The notes beneath the pieces were generated by a model. That model saw only the letters and a list, made by a program, of their open reading frames with translations, was not told the DNA's origin and did not search any database. Shown here piece by piece: positions 18,088 through 26,041 of a stretch of DNA of 64,000 nt. The position numbers and the translations under genes are program-made. The stretch's first letter is position 1; every line of letters begins with the position of its first letter. The DNA is from Pseudomonas sp. SJZ074 (GTDB lineage: Bacteria > Pseudomonadota > Gammaproteobacteria > Pseudomonadales > Pseudomonadaceae), in NCBI RefSeq assembly GCF_007828215.1, contig NZ_VIUE01000025.1, positions 1 through 64,000 on the forward strand. The letters run 5' to 3'.

Positions 18088-18175
18088 GTGGGAGCGAGCC
18101 TGCTCGCGATTGACGGCAGCACATTCAAAGTCGATGTGCCTGATACGCCGCTATCGCGAGCAGGCTTGCTCCCAC
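18088..18175. repeat. REPIN (inverted REP pair)
   Basis: Two 23-base REP arms face each other: 18088-18110, beginning GTGGGAGCGAGCC, and its complement 18153-18175, separated by 42 bases. It lies between the convergent genes estP and trpE and may end transcription from both. Confidence 0.88.
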
Positions 18176-18208
18176 GGGGATTGAGTTCTGCCTGGAGGGC
18201 TGCTGACG

Positions 18209-19690
18209 TCAATCGTTTGCAGTCTGCTCGGCCAGCGCCACGGCCCGGAACATCGCCCGACGCTTGTTCAGGGTTTCTTCCCATTCCAGCACCGGCACCG
18301 AATCGGCAACAATGCCACCACCGGCCTGCACATGGAGTTCGCCGTTCTTGATCACCGCGGTCCGGATGGCAATGGCGGTATCCATGTTGCCGTTCCAGGC
18401 GAAATAACCCACGGCGCCACCGTATACACCCCGTTTGACCGGCTCCAGCTCATCGATGATTTCCATCGCGCGGATTTTCGGCGCGCCCGACAACGTTCCC
18501 GCCGGCAGGATCGCCCGCAAGGCGTCCATGGCCGTCAGCCCGGCCTTCAACTGGCCGGTGACGTTCGACACGATATGCATCACGTTGGAATAGCGCTCGA
18601 TGACCATCTTCTCGGTGAGTTTTACCGAACCGACCTCCGAAACCCGCCCGGTATCGTTGCGGCCCAGGTCGATCAGCATCAGGTGCTCGGCGATTTCCTT
18701 GGCATCCGACAACAGGTCCTCTTCCAGCGCCCGATCCGCCTCTTCCGTAGCGCCACGAGGGCGAGTACCGGCAATCGGCCGCACAGTGATCAGGTTGTCC
18801 TCGACCCGCACCAGCACTTCAGGCGAACTGCCCACGACGTGAAAATCGCCGAAATTGAAGAAGTACATGTAAGGCGTCGGGTTGAAGCAGCGCAATGCCC
18901 GGTACAAATCGATGGGTGCGGCCTTGAAGTCGATGGACATCCGTTGCGAGGGCACCACCTGCATGCAGTCGCCCGCCAGGATGTACTCCTTGATGGTATC
19001 GACGGCCCTTTCGTAATCGGCCTGGGTAAAACTGGAACGGAACACCGGGTCGGCGGCCGCCTGCTTGCTGAAATCAAGCCCTGGACGCGGGGTGATCGGC
19101 TGGCGAAGTTTTTCCAACAGCGCCTGCAGGCTTTTCTGACCGTGTTCGTAGGCATCTTCCTGGGAAGGATCCGCCAGGACAATCGCGTGCATCTTGCCGG
19201 CGAGGTTGTCGAAGACCACCACCGCATCGGAAACCATCAGCAGGATGTCCGGCACACCCAGCGGATCCGGGTTCGGGCAAGAGCCCAGGCGTTTTTCCAC
19301 ATAGCGCACGCAGTCGTAGCCGAAATACCCCACCAGGCCACCGTTGAAACGTGGCAGGCCGGGGATGGTCGGCACGTTATAGCGGGCCTTGAAGGTTTCG
19401 ACGAAGGCCAACGGGTCTTCGACTTCGTGGCTTTCGATCTCGACGCCGTCGTGGGTCACGCTGATGCGATGGTCATGGACCCGCAGCACCGTGCGGCACG
19501 GCAGGCCGATGATGGAATATCGGCCCCATTTCTCGCCGCCCTGCACCGACTCGAGCAGGTAGGAGTTGGGCCGGTCGGCCAGCTTGAGGTAGATCGACAG
19601 CGGAGTGTCGAAGTCGGCCAGGGTTTCGCAGGCGAGCGGGATACGGTTGTAGCCGGCAGCGGCCAGGCGCAGGAATTCTTCGCGGATCAT
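18209..19690 (-). CDS. trpE: anthranilate synthase component I
   Basis: Chorismate to anthranilate with ammonia from TrpG; first committed step of tryptophan synthesis; 493 residues. The feedback motif LLES is present at 45-48, so tryptophan inhibition is expected. The chorismate-binding C-terminal domain shows PIAGTRPRGATEEAD, DLGRNDTGRV and GTLSGAPKIRAMEI. The ATG at 19690 is chosen; six extra residues upstream are not conserved. A leader peptide gene and alternative hairpins lie just upstream. It is separated from trpGDC by estP, a known Pseudomonas split. Confidence 0.96.
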   Translation of the reverse strand: MIREEFLRLAAAGYNRIPLACETLADFDTPLSIYLKLADRPNSYLLESVQGGEKWGRYSIIGLPCRTVLRVHDHRISVTHDGVEIESHEVEDPLAFVETFKARYNVPTIPGLPRFNGGLVGYFGYDCVRYVEKRLGSCPNPDPLGVPDILLMVSDAVVVFDNLAGKMHAIVLADPSQEDAYEHGQKSLQALLEKLRQPITPRPGLDFSKQAAADPVFRSSFTQADYERAVDTIKEYILAGDCMQVVPSQRMSIDFKAAPIDLYRALRCFNPTPYMYFFNFGDFHVVGSSPEVLVRVEDNLITVRPIAGTRPRGATEEADRALEEDLLSDAKEIAEHLMLIDLGRNDTGRVSEVGSVKLTEKMVIERYSNVMHIVSNVTGQLKAGLTAMDALRAILPAGTLSGAPKIRAMEIIDELEPVKRGVYGGAVGYFAWNGNMDTAIAIRTAVIKNGELHVQAGGGIVADSVPVLEWEETLNKRRAMFRAVALAEQTAND

Positions 19691-19734
19691 GAGGGTGCCT
19701 CGTGGCAAGAGGAGCTGACAGTCAGGTATGCAAA

Positions 19735-19772
19735 CGCGCCGGGTAACCGGCCAGGATCAAGTCAGGCGCGCC
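19735..19772 (-). promoter_or_regulatory. trpE leader alternative hairpins (putative attenuator)
   Basis: On the minus strand, hairpin GCCGG-TTAC-CCGGC (19738-19751) follows the leader stop. The GGCGCG immediately after it (19735-19740) is complementary to CGCGCC inside the last leader codons (part of 19765-19772). The two pairings share bases and so exclude each other, as expected for attenuation. The downstream U-run is short (TTT), so this is not a textbook terminator. Confidence 0.55.
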
Positions 19773-19806
19773 AACGCCAGCGGGCCAGGGCCTTCATGAC
19801 TTTCAT
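19762..19806 (-). CDS. trpE leader peptide, in frame with the gph C-terminus
   Basis: ATG at 19804-19806 to TGA at 19762-19764 gives a 14-residue peptide ending RWRWRA, with two Trp codons separated by one Arg codon. A second ATG at 19795-19797, seven bases after GGAT, gives 11 residues. The same stop and frame terminate gph, so this peptide is also the last 14 residues of Gph. The Trp codons and the near-identical leader upstream of trpG support an attenuation role. Whether translation starts here independently of gph is inferred. Confidence 0.65.
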   Translation of the reverse strand: MKVMKALARWRWRA

Positions 19807-20580
19807 CCAGAGTTTGCGAGTGACCACCACGATGGCGTTTCCAGAAGAGGATTGAACAGCGTCGGGCAACGTTATCTCAGCGGCCGGGTCCAGGCAACCG
19901 GGAATTAACAGGCGCAGGTCGTCGATCACCAGCGAGGGAAACTCTTCTGCGATCGGCCGGCCGTGGTTGTAGCCATAACTCAGCGCCACGCACTTGACCC
20001 CCGCCGCTTTCGCCGCCAGGACATCGCTGCGCGAGTCGCCAACAAATAACGATTGGGAGGCCGGGATGTTGGCCATTTTCATGACGAAGAAAAGCGCCGC
20101 CGGGTCGGGCTTTTTCTGCGGCAAGGTATCGCCGCCGATGATCCAGCGGAAGTAGCGGCCGATTTTCACCTGGTCCAGCAATGGCGCGACAAAGCGTTCC
20201 GGCTTGTTGGTGATCAACGCCATCTCCACGCCTTGTTTATGCAGCCACTTGAGGGTCGAGCGCACACCGGGGTAGACCACCGTCAGCGGGTGATTGCCCT
20301 CATAGGCTTCATTGAATAACTCCAACGCTCGCTCAGCCTCGGCATCATCGACCCCTTGGGCATCGATATGATTGGCCAGGGCCCGGCGCACCAGCATGGG
20401 CGCACCGTTGCCGACCCAGTGGCGCACCGCCTCGAGGCCGGCGGGCGGACGCCCGAGCTTGAGCAGCATATCGTCCACCGCTGCCGCGAGGTCCGGGACC
20501 GAATCGACCAGTGTGCCATCAAGGTCGAACATCACCAGACGCGGCAGGCAGCCGGGAAACAGCTGCTCGAAGCCGCTCAT
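19762..20580 (-). CDS. gph: phosphoglycolate phosphatase (HAD family)
   Basis: HAD-superfamily hydrolase of 272 residues that removes phosphate from 2-phosphoglycolate. Motif I is FDLDGTLVDSVPDL (nucleophile Asp), motif II includes ALITNKP, motif III is QKKPDPAALFF and motif IV is FVGDSRSDVLAAKAAG. The last ~45 residues extend past the usual HAD fold and end in the trpE leader peptide sequence. It overlaps rpe by 4 bases. The MurNAc-6-P phosphatase MupP is a close relative, but the rpe/trpE linkage favours Gph. Confidence 0.9.
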   Translation of the reverse strand: MSGFEQLFPGCLPRLVMFDLDGTLVDSVPDLAAAVDDMLLKLGRPPAGLEAVRHWVGNGAPMLVRRALANHIDAQGVDDAEAERALELFNEAYEGNHPLTVVYPGVRSTLKWLHKQGVEMALITNKPERFVAPLLDQVKIGRYFRWIIGGDTLPQKKPDPAALFFVMKMANIPASQSLFVGDSRSDVLAAKAAGVKCVALSYGYNHGRPIAEEFPSLVIDDLRLLIPGCLDPAAEITLPDAVQSSSGNAIVVVTRKLWMKVMKALARWRWRA

Positions 20581-21251
20581 GGGCGCGCCAGGGCCAGTTC
20601 GGCGCGCATCTTTTCAATCACTTCTCTGTAGTCCGGTGCGTTGAAGATCGCCGAGCCAGCTACAAAGGTGTCCGCGCCCGCTGCGGCGATTTCGCGGATG
20701 TTGCCCACATTCACGCCGCCGTCGATTTCCAGGCGAATGTCACGCCCCGACGCATCGATCAGCGCACGGGCTTCGCGCAGCTTGTCGAGAGTCGCCGGGA
20801 TGAACTTCTGGCCGCCGAAACCGGGGTTGACGCTCATCAGCAGGACCATGTCGACCTTGTCCATCACGTACTTGAGGACGTCCAGCGGTGTCGCCGGGTT
20901 AAACACCAGGCCAGCCTTGCAGCCGCCTTCACGGATCAACTGCAGGGAGCGATCGACGTGCAGCGTGGCTTCGGGGTGGAAGGTGATGTAGGTGGCACCC
21001 GCTTCGATGAAGTCGCCGACGATGCGGTCCACCGGGCTGACCATCAGGTGCGCATCGATCGGCGCGGTGATGCCGTACTTGCGCAGCGCCGCGCAAACCA
21101 TCGGACCGATGGTCAGGTTGGGTACGTAGTGGTTGTCCATGACATCGAAGTGCACGATGTCGGCGCCGGCGGCCAGGACGTTGTCCACCTCTTCACCCAG
21201 GCGGGCGAAGTCGGCGGAGAGGATCGACGGAGCAATGGCGAAGGGCTGCAT
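20577..21251 (-). CDS. rpe: ribulose-phosphate 3-epimerase
   Basis: A 224-residue TIM-barrel enzyme of the pentose phosphate pathway that interconverts ribulose-5-P and xylulose-5-P. Metal-binding and catalytic blocks are IAPSILSADFARLGEE, VHFDVMDNHYVPNLT, DAHLMVSPVDR, LLMSVNPGFGGQKFI and EIDGGVNVGNI. The ATG at 21251 is used; the 22 residues upstream are unconserved. Its TGA overlaps the gph ATG, so rpe-gph are translationally coupled, with trpE downstream. Confidence 0.96.
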   Translation of the reverse strand: MQPFAIAPSILSADFARLGEEVDNVLAAGADIVHFDVMDNHYVPNLTIGPMVCAALRKYGITAPIDAHLMVSPVDRIVGDFIEAGATYITFHPEATLHVDRSLQLIREGGCKAGLVFNPATPLDVLKYVMDKVDMVLLMSVNPGFGGQKFIPATLDKLREARALIDASGRDIRLEIDGGVNVGNIREIAAAGADTFVAGSAIFNAPDYREVIEKMRAELALARP

Positions 21252-21329
21252 GACGCACCTGTTTTGAGCGAAATCGCGATGGCGCGCATTGTATACCTCA
21301 AGATTTGGCGCGCCCACCGTGGCCGACGA

Positions 21330-22478
21330 TCAATACGCTGCGCGGTAGATCTTCTCGATATCAGCGACACTCAACTTGCGTGGATTGTTACGCATCAACC
21401 GCTCGATTCCCGCCGCCTCCACGGCCATGGACGGGATCACGCCCTCGGTGACACCCAGGCCGCTCAGGCCTTTGGGGATCTCTACGGCGCTACACAACGC
21501 GGCCATGGCCTCCACCGCTTCGTCGGCGGCTTCAAGATCACTTAAATGGCCGGTCTTTATGCCCATTGCTTCGGCAATGTCCCGCATGCGCTCCACGCAA
21601 GCCATCTTGTTCCATTGCATGACATAGGGCAGCAGCATGGCGTTGGCAACGCCATGGGACACGTGGAAGCGCCCACCCAGCGGATAAGCCAATGCATGCA
21701 CCGCCCCGACCCCGGCATTGCCGAACGCCATGCCGGCCATCAGGCTGGCGGTGGCCATATCCTCGCGCGCCTGCAGGTGAGCAGGGTTGGCAAAGGCCTT
21801 GGGCAACGCGCGGCTGATCAGCTTGATCGCACCGATGGCCAGGGCATCGGTGATCGGTGACGCATTGAGCGACAGGTAGGACTCGACGGCATGAGCCAGC
21901 GCATCGACACCACTGGCCGCGGTCACGCCAGGAGGACAGGTCAGGGTCATCTGCGGACTGACCAGTGCCACGTCCGGCAACAGATAATCGCTGACGATGC
22001 CCTTTTTCAGCTGCGCAGCCTTGTCGGAGAGGATCGCCACGTTGGTGACCTCCGAGCCGGTACCCGCCGTGGTGGGAATGGCAATCATCGGCGGCCCCTT
22101 GCGGGGTACCTGATCGACACCGAACATGTCCTGCAGCTCGCCGTGATAACCGGCGTAGACGCCCACGCACTTGGCGATATCGATGGCGCTGCCACCGCCG
22201 AGGCCGATCAGGCCGTCGTGGCCACCGTCGCGGTAGGCCTGCATGCAGTCTTCGACGATGGCGATTTCCGGGTCCGGCATGACCCGGTCGAAAATCTCGT
22301 AGTCGCGCCCGCCCAGGTGTTGCAGGGCCAGTTCCACGGTGCCGGACTTGACCAGCGCGGCATCGGTGACGATCAGCGGATTATCCACATCCAGCCGGGT
22401 CAGCTCGCCCGCCAGTTGCTCGATGGCAGCGGCACCGGTGATCAGTTTGTGGGCGATCTTGAATGAGGAAAGACTCAT
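21330..22478 (-). CDS. iron-containing alcohol dehydrogenase
   Basis: A group III (Fe-dependent) NAD(P)-dehydrogenase of 382 residues. It has the cofactor loop GLGGGSAIDIAKCVGV, the IPTTAGTGSEVTNVA signature, and the metal-ligand histidines in GVDALAHAVESYL and RFHVSHGVANAMLLP. Substrates of this group include ethanol, 1,3-propanediol and 4-hydroxybutyrate; the exact one here is not readable. It lies between the agt transporter genes and rpe, separated from agtD by a REPIN. That position suggests, but does not prove, a link to omega-amino acid or hydroxy-acid metabolism. The start is ATG at 22478. Confidence 0.85.
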   Translation of the reverse strand: MSLSSFKIAHKLITGAAAIEQLAGELTRLDVDNPLIVTDAALVKSGTVELALQHLGGRDYEIFDRVMPDPEIAIVEDCMQAYRDGGHDGLIGLGGGSAIDIAKCVGVYAGYHGELQDMFGVDQVPRKGPPMIAIPTTAGTGSEVTNVAILSDKAAQLKKGIVSDYLLPDVALVSPQMTLTCPPGVTAASGVDALAHAVESYLSLNASPITDALAIGAIKLISRALPKAFANPAHLQAREDMATASLMAGMAFGNAGVGAVHALAYPLGGRFHVSHGVANAMLLPYVMQWNKMACVERMRDIAEAMGIKTGHLSDLEAADEAVEAMAALCSAVEIPKGLSGLGVTEGVIPSMAVEAAGIERLMRNNPRKLSVADIEKIYRAAY

Positions 22479-22575
22479 GTGCGCGGCCTCTTGTTCGAGT
22501 ATGGGCTGGCACAAGGATAGCTCGGTATTGCGCGTTGTTCTGCCATTCAGCGCCTGAATGCACCACAAACCCAAT

Positions 22576-22663
22576 GTGGGAGCGGGCTCGCTCGCGAATA
22601 GGGGGGCACATTCAACATTTATGTCGACTGATACACCGCTTTCGCGAGCAAGCCCGCTCCCAC
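22576..22663. repeat. REPIN between the Fe-ADH gene and agtD
   Basis: Arms 22576-22597 (GTGGGAGCGGGCTCGCTCGCGA) and 22642-22663 (complement) face each other over 44 bases. The right arm ends 7 bases from the agtD stop codon. Confidence 0.88.
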
Positions 22664-22669
22664 ACCAAC

Positions 22670-23494
22670 TTATACCTGGGTGGTACGCAGCTTCTCGCTA
22701 CGCCCACGTAACCACTCCAGGGTCAAAAGCAGGATCACCGAGAAGGCGATCAACAGCGTCGCCGCCGCGGCGATGGTAGGGCTGAGGTTTTCGCGGATGC
22801 CACTGAACATCTGCCGTGGCAGGGTGGCTTGCTCGGGACCGGCGAGAAACAGGGTCACCACCACTTCATCGAACGAAGTCGCGAAGGCGAATAGCGCTCC
22901 GGAGATCACACCCGGGGCGATCAACGGCAAGGTCACCCGACGAAACGTCGTCAGCGGCGAAGCCCCAAGACTGGCCGCCGCACGCACCAGGTTATGGTTG
23001 AACCCTTGCAAGGTCGCCGAGACGGTAATGATGACGAACGGCACGCCAAGCACCGCGTGGACCACGATCAGCGAGAGGAAACTGTTGCCCATGCCCAGCG
23101 GCGCGAAGAACAGGTAGCTGGCCACGCCGATGATCACCACCGGGACCACCATGGGTGAAATCACCAGGGCCATGACCAGCGCCTTGCCCGGGAAATCGCC
23201 ACGGGTCAGGCCGATGGCCGCCAGCGTACCGAAGACCATCGCCAGCAACGTGGCAGCCGGGGCTACGATGATGCTGTTCTTCAGCGCCCGCATCCACTCG
23301 GCCGAGGCGAAGAAGTCCTGGTACCAGTGCAGCGAAAAGCCTTGCAGCGGATACACCAGGAAGCTGCCGGAGTTGAACGACAGCGGGACGATCACCAGTA
23401 CCGGCAGGATCAGGAACAACAGGATCAACCCGCAGAGCGTGCGCAAGCAGTAGAACCACACCCGTTCGACGGGAGACATGTAAGGACTCAGCAT
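22670..23494 (-). CDS. agtD: ABC transporter permease (PotI-like), probable AgtD
   Basis: An inner-membrane permease of 274 residues with six predicted helices and the EAA loop AAASLGASPLTTFRRVTLP that docks the ATPase. It belongs to the spermidine/putrescine (PotI) family. It is the last gene of the transporter operon ATPase, binding protein, permease, permease. The order and the downstream rpe match P. aeruginosa PA0603-PA0606 (agtABCD), reported to import GABA and 5-aminovalerate. The substrate assignment rests on synteny. Confidence 0.72.
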   Translation of the reverse strand: MLSPYMSPVERVWFYCLRTLCGLILLFLILPVLVIVPLSFNSGSFLVYPLQGFSLHWYQDFFASAEWMRALKNSIIVAPAATLLAMVFGTLAAIGLTRGDFPGKALVMALVISPMVVPVVIIGVASYLFFAPLGMGNSFLSLIVVHAVLGVPFVIITVSATLQGFNHNLVRAAASLGASPLTTFRRVTLPLIAPGVISGALFAFATSFDEVVVTLFLAGPEQATLPRQMFSGIRENLSPTIAAAATLLIAFSVILLLTLEWLRGRSEKLRTTQV

Positions 23495-23506
23495 TTCGAT
23501 CTCCCC

Positions 23507-24754
23507 TTAGCTCAGGCGCAGGCGACTGGCGCCCACCAGCCAGCTGTAAATCAGATAAAGCACGATGGTCGCCAGCAACAGCAGCCCGCCGAGCGCCGTG
23601 GCCATGCCCCAGTTGATGCTGGTGTTGGTGTAGAACGCGACGAAGTAGCTGACCATCTGGTCGTTCGGGCTGCCCAGCAATGCCGGGGTGATGTAGTAGC
23701 CGATGGCGAGGATGAACACCAGCAGGCAACCGGCGCCGACACCGGCATAGGTCTGCGGGAAGTACACCCGCCAGAAACTGGCGAACGGATGACAGCCCAG
23801 GGAAATCGCCGCCCGCATGTAGGTGGGCGAGATGCCCTTCATCACGCTGTAGATCGGCAGGATCATGAACGGCAGCAGGATGTGTACCATCGAGATGTAG
23901 ACGCCGGTACGGTTGAACACCAACTCCAGGGGCTTGTCGATGACGCCCATGGCCAGCAGCGCGCTGTTGATCAGCCCACCGGATTGCAATAGAACGATCC
24001 ACGCGGCCACCCGCACCAGAATCGAAGTCCAGAACGGCAACAACACCAGGATCATCAGCAGGTTGCTCTGGCGCGACGGCAGGTTCGCCAACAGGTAGGC
24101 CAGCGGATAAGCCAGTACCAGGCAGATCGCGGTGATGATCAGGCCCATCCAGAACGTGCGGGCGAAGATATCGAGGTAGATCGCCTGGTCAGGCGTGGCC
24201 GGGGCCAGTTCGCCGAGGTCGTCGATGCGATGATCGACGGACGCCAGCAGGTAATAAGGGGTGACGTTGCTGGTATTACGGCGGATGACCTGCCAATACG
24301 CAGGATCGCCCCAGCGCTCATCGAGGCCTTCCAGTGCTTCTTTATAAGAAGCCGGCTCGCTGGCAAACGGCAGCGCGCGAGCGGTCTTGGTCAGCAGGCT
24401 GCGATAGCCGGCCGATTCCATGTTCAGGCGCTTGGACAAATCGCCCAGGGTCTGATTCTTGCGAGCGTCGGCCAGGTCTTCACTGGCGGCCTTGTACACC
24501 GGCTCCCCAGGTAAACCGCGTCCATCCCACGCGGCAATCGCAGCCACGGTGCGCGGCATGGTGCCGACCACTTCCGGGTTGCTGACGCTTTTGAACAGCA
24601 GCGCCACGATTGGCACCAGGAACACCAGCAACAGAAACAGCACCAGCGGCGCGATCAAGGCCTGGGCCTTCCAGCGGTTGACCCGCTCGGCGCGCTTGAG
24701 CCGCTGCTTCAAGGTGGGGCTGGTGCCCGCGTTCAGTGGAACGGCGATGGCCAT
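23507..24754 (-). CDS. agtC: ABC transporter permease (PotH-like), probable AgtC
   Basis: A 415-residue permease. After the first transmembrane helix (about residues 33-55) there is a roughly 135-residue periplasmic insertion before the remaining helices, then the EAA loop RAAISLGCHPFASFWRVYFP. The insertion makes it longer than E. coli PotH and is typical of this subgroup. It lies 12 bases upstream of agtD, so the two permeases likely form a heterodimer. A REPIN separates it from the binding-protein gene. Confidence 0.72.
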   Translation of the reverse strand: MAIAVPLNAGTSPTLKQRLKRAERVNRWKAQALIAPLVLFLLLVFLVPIVALLFKSVSNPEVVGTMPRTVAAIAAWDGRGLPGEPVYKAASEDLADARKNQTLGDLSKRLNMESAGYRSLLTKTARALPFASEPASYKEALEGLDERWGDPAYWQVIRRNTSNVTPYYLLASVDHRIDDLGELAPATPDQAIYLDIFARTFWMGLIITAICLVLAYPLAYLLANLPSRQSNLLMILVLLPFWTSILVRVAAWIVLLQSGGLINSALLAMGVIDKPLELVFNRTGVYISMVHILLPFMILPIYSVMKGISPTYMRAAISLGCHPFASFWRVYFPQTYAGVGAGCLLVFILAIGYYITPALLGSPNDQMVSYFVAFYTNTSINWGMATALGGLLLLATIVLYLIYSWLVGASRLRLS

Positions 24755-24827
24755 GGCGAACTCCGCAAATCTTTTTTGTCGTTACAGGGACGGTGTGCCG
24801 CCCCTGTTCTTTTGAAACACCCAACCT

Positions 24828-24915
24828 GTGGGAGCGGGCTTGCTCGCGAAAGCGGTGTACCAGTCAACATAAATGTTGGAAGTGATGACGCCTTCGCGAG
24901 CAAGCCCGCTCCCAC
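24828..24915. repeat. REPIN between agtB and agtC
   Basis: Arms at 24828-24849 (GTGGGAGCGGGCTTGCTCGCGA) and 24894-24915 (complement). It lies inside the predicted transporter operon, between the binding-protein gene and the first permease gene, where it could stabilise the upstream message. Confidence 0.88.
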
Positions 24916-24944
24916 ATGGATCCCATCCAGTCTCGGATGTCGGG

Positions 24945-25988
24945 TTACTTCGCAGCCCAGGAGTTGAAGCGCTGCTCCAGTTGCTCACCGTTATCAGCCC
25001 AGAAGCTGACGTCGATCTGCACCTGGTTGGCGATGTTTTCCGGGGTGGTCGGCATGTCTTTCAGGACATCCTTGGACAGCAACGGTACTGCCTGGGTATT
25101 GGCCGGGCCGTAGGCGATGTTTTCCGAATAGGTCTTCTGCTGCTGTGGCGCCACCGAGTAGGCGATGAATTTCTTCGCCGCTTCGGCGCGGGTCTTGTCC
25201 AGGCCACGCGGGATGGCCCAGGCGTCGAAGTCGTAGATGCCGCCGTTCCACACCACTTTCAGGTTGCTTTCTTTCTGTACGGCGGCGATCCGGCCGTTGT
25301 AGGCCGAGCTCATGACCACGTCACCGGACGCCAGGTACTGCGGCGGCTGTGCGCCGGCTTCCCACCACTGGATGTTCGGCTTGAGTTCGTCGAGTTTCTT
25401 GAACGCGCGGTCCTGACCATCCTTGCCGGCCAACACCTTGTAGACGTCTTTTGGCGCGACACCGTCGGCCATCAGGGCGAATTCCAGGGTGTACTTGGCG
25501 CCCTTGCGCAGGCCGCGTTTACCCGGGAATTGCTTGGTGTCCCAGAAATCCGCCCAGCTGGTGGGCGCGGTTTTCAGTTTGTCGGCGTTGTAGGCCAGTA
25601 CGGTCGACCACACGAAGAAACCTACGCCGCAAGGCTGGATGGCGCCCTTGACGTAGTCTTCGGTCTTGCCAAACAGCGCCGGGTCGAGCTGTTCGAACAT
25701 GTCTTCGTCACAACCACGGGACAATTCAGGGGACTCGACTTCAACCAGATCCCACGAAACGCTCTTGGTATCGACCATGGCCTTGACCTTGGCCATTTCG
25801 CCGTTGTACTCGCCAGCCACGATTTTGCCGTTGCCGGCCGCTTCCCACGGTGCGTAAAAGGCTTTGACCTGAGCCGCCTTGTTCGCCCCGCCAAAAGACA
25901 CCACGGTCAGGTCCGGGCCCGCCGCCATCGCGCTTGCCGCACCCATCATGCCCAGGGTCAGGGCGGTGAACTTCAGGGATCTCAACAT
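24945..25988 (-). CDS. agtB: periplasmic binding protein of the ABC transporter, probable AgtB
   Basis: A 347-residue substrate-binding protein of the PotD/PotF type (family 1 polyamine-like fold). It has a signal peptide cut after ASAMA, then LTVVSFGGANKAAQVKAFY, and a mature domain rich in aromatic residues for amine binding (WSTVLAYNADKL, WNGGIYDFDAWAIP). It is encoded between the ATPase and permease genes and is expected to capture GABA or 5-aminovalerate by analogy with P. aeruginosa PA0604. The ligand is not established from sequence. Confidence 0.75.
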   Translation of the reverse strand: MLRSLKFTALTLGMMGAASAMAAGPDLTVVSFGGANKAAQVKAFYAPWEAAGNGKIVAGEYNGEMAKVKAMVDTKSVSWDLVEVESPELSRGCDEDMFEQLDPALFGKTEDYVKGAIQPCGVGFFVWSTVLAYNADKLKTAPTSWADFWDTKQFPGKRGLRKGAKYTLEFALMADGVAPKDVYKVLAGKDGQDRAFKKLDELKPNIQWWEAGAQPPQYLASGDVVMSSAYNGRIAAVQKESNLKVVWNGGIYDFDAWAIPRGLDKTRAEAAKKFIAYSVAPQQQKTYSENIAYGPANTQAVPLLSKDVLKDMPTTPENIANQVQIDVSFWADNGEQLEQRFNSWAAK

Positions 25989-26041
25989 TTATTGTTCTCT
26001 CCACGTGCAGGGTTGGTGTGTTGATTACAGCAGGGGGGCGA

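Noticed and set aside
18332..19855. 507-codon plus-strand open frame across trpE
   Set aside because: Antisense shadow of trpE; residue composition (His/Arg/Gln-rich) is typical of a reversed GC-rich gene.
19762..20580. gph as the MurNAc-6-P phosphatase mupP
   Set aside because: Same superfamily, but linkage to rpe and trpE matches gph; mupP is elsewhere in Pseudomonas.
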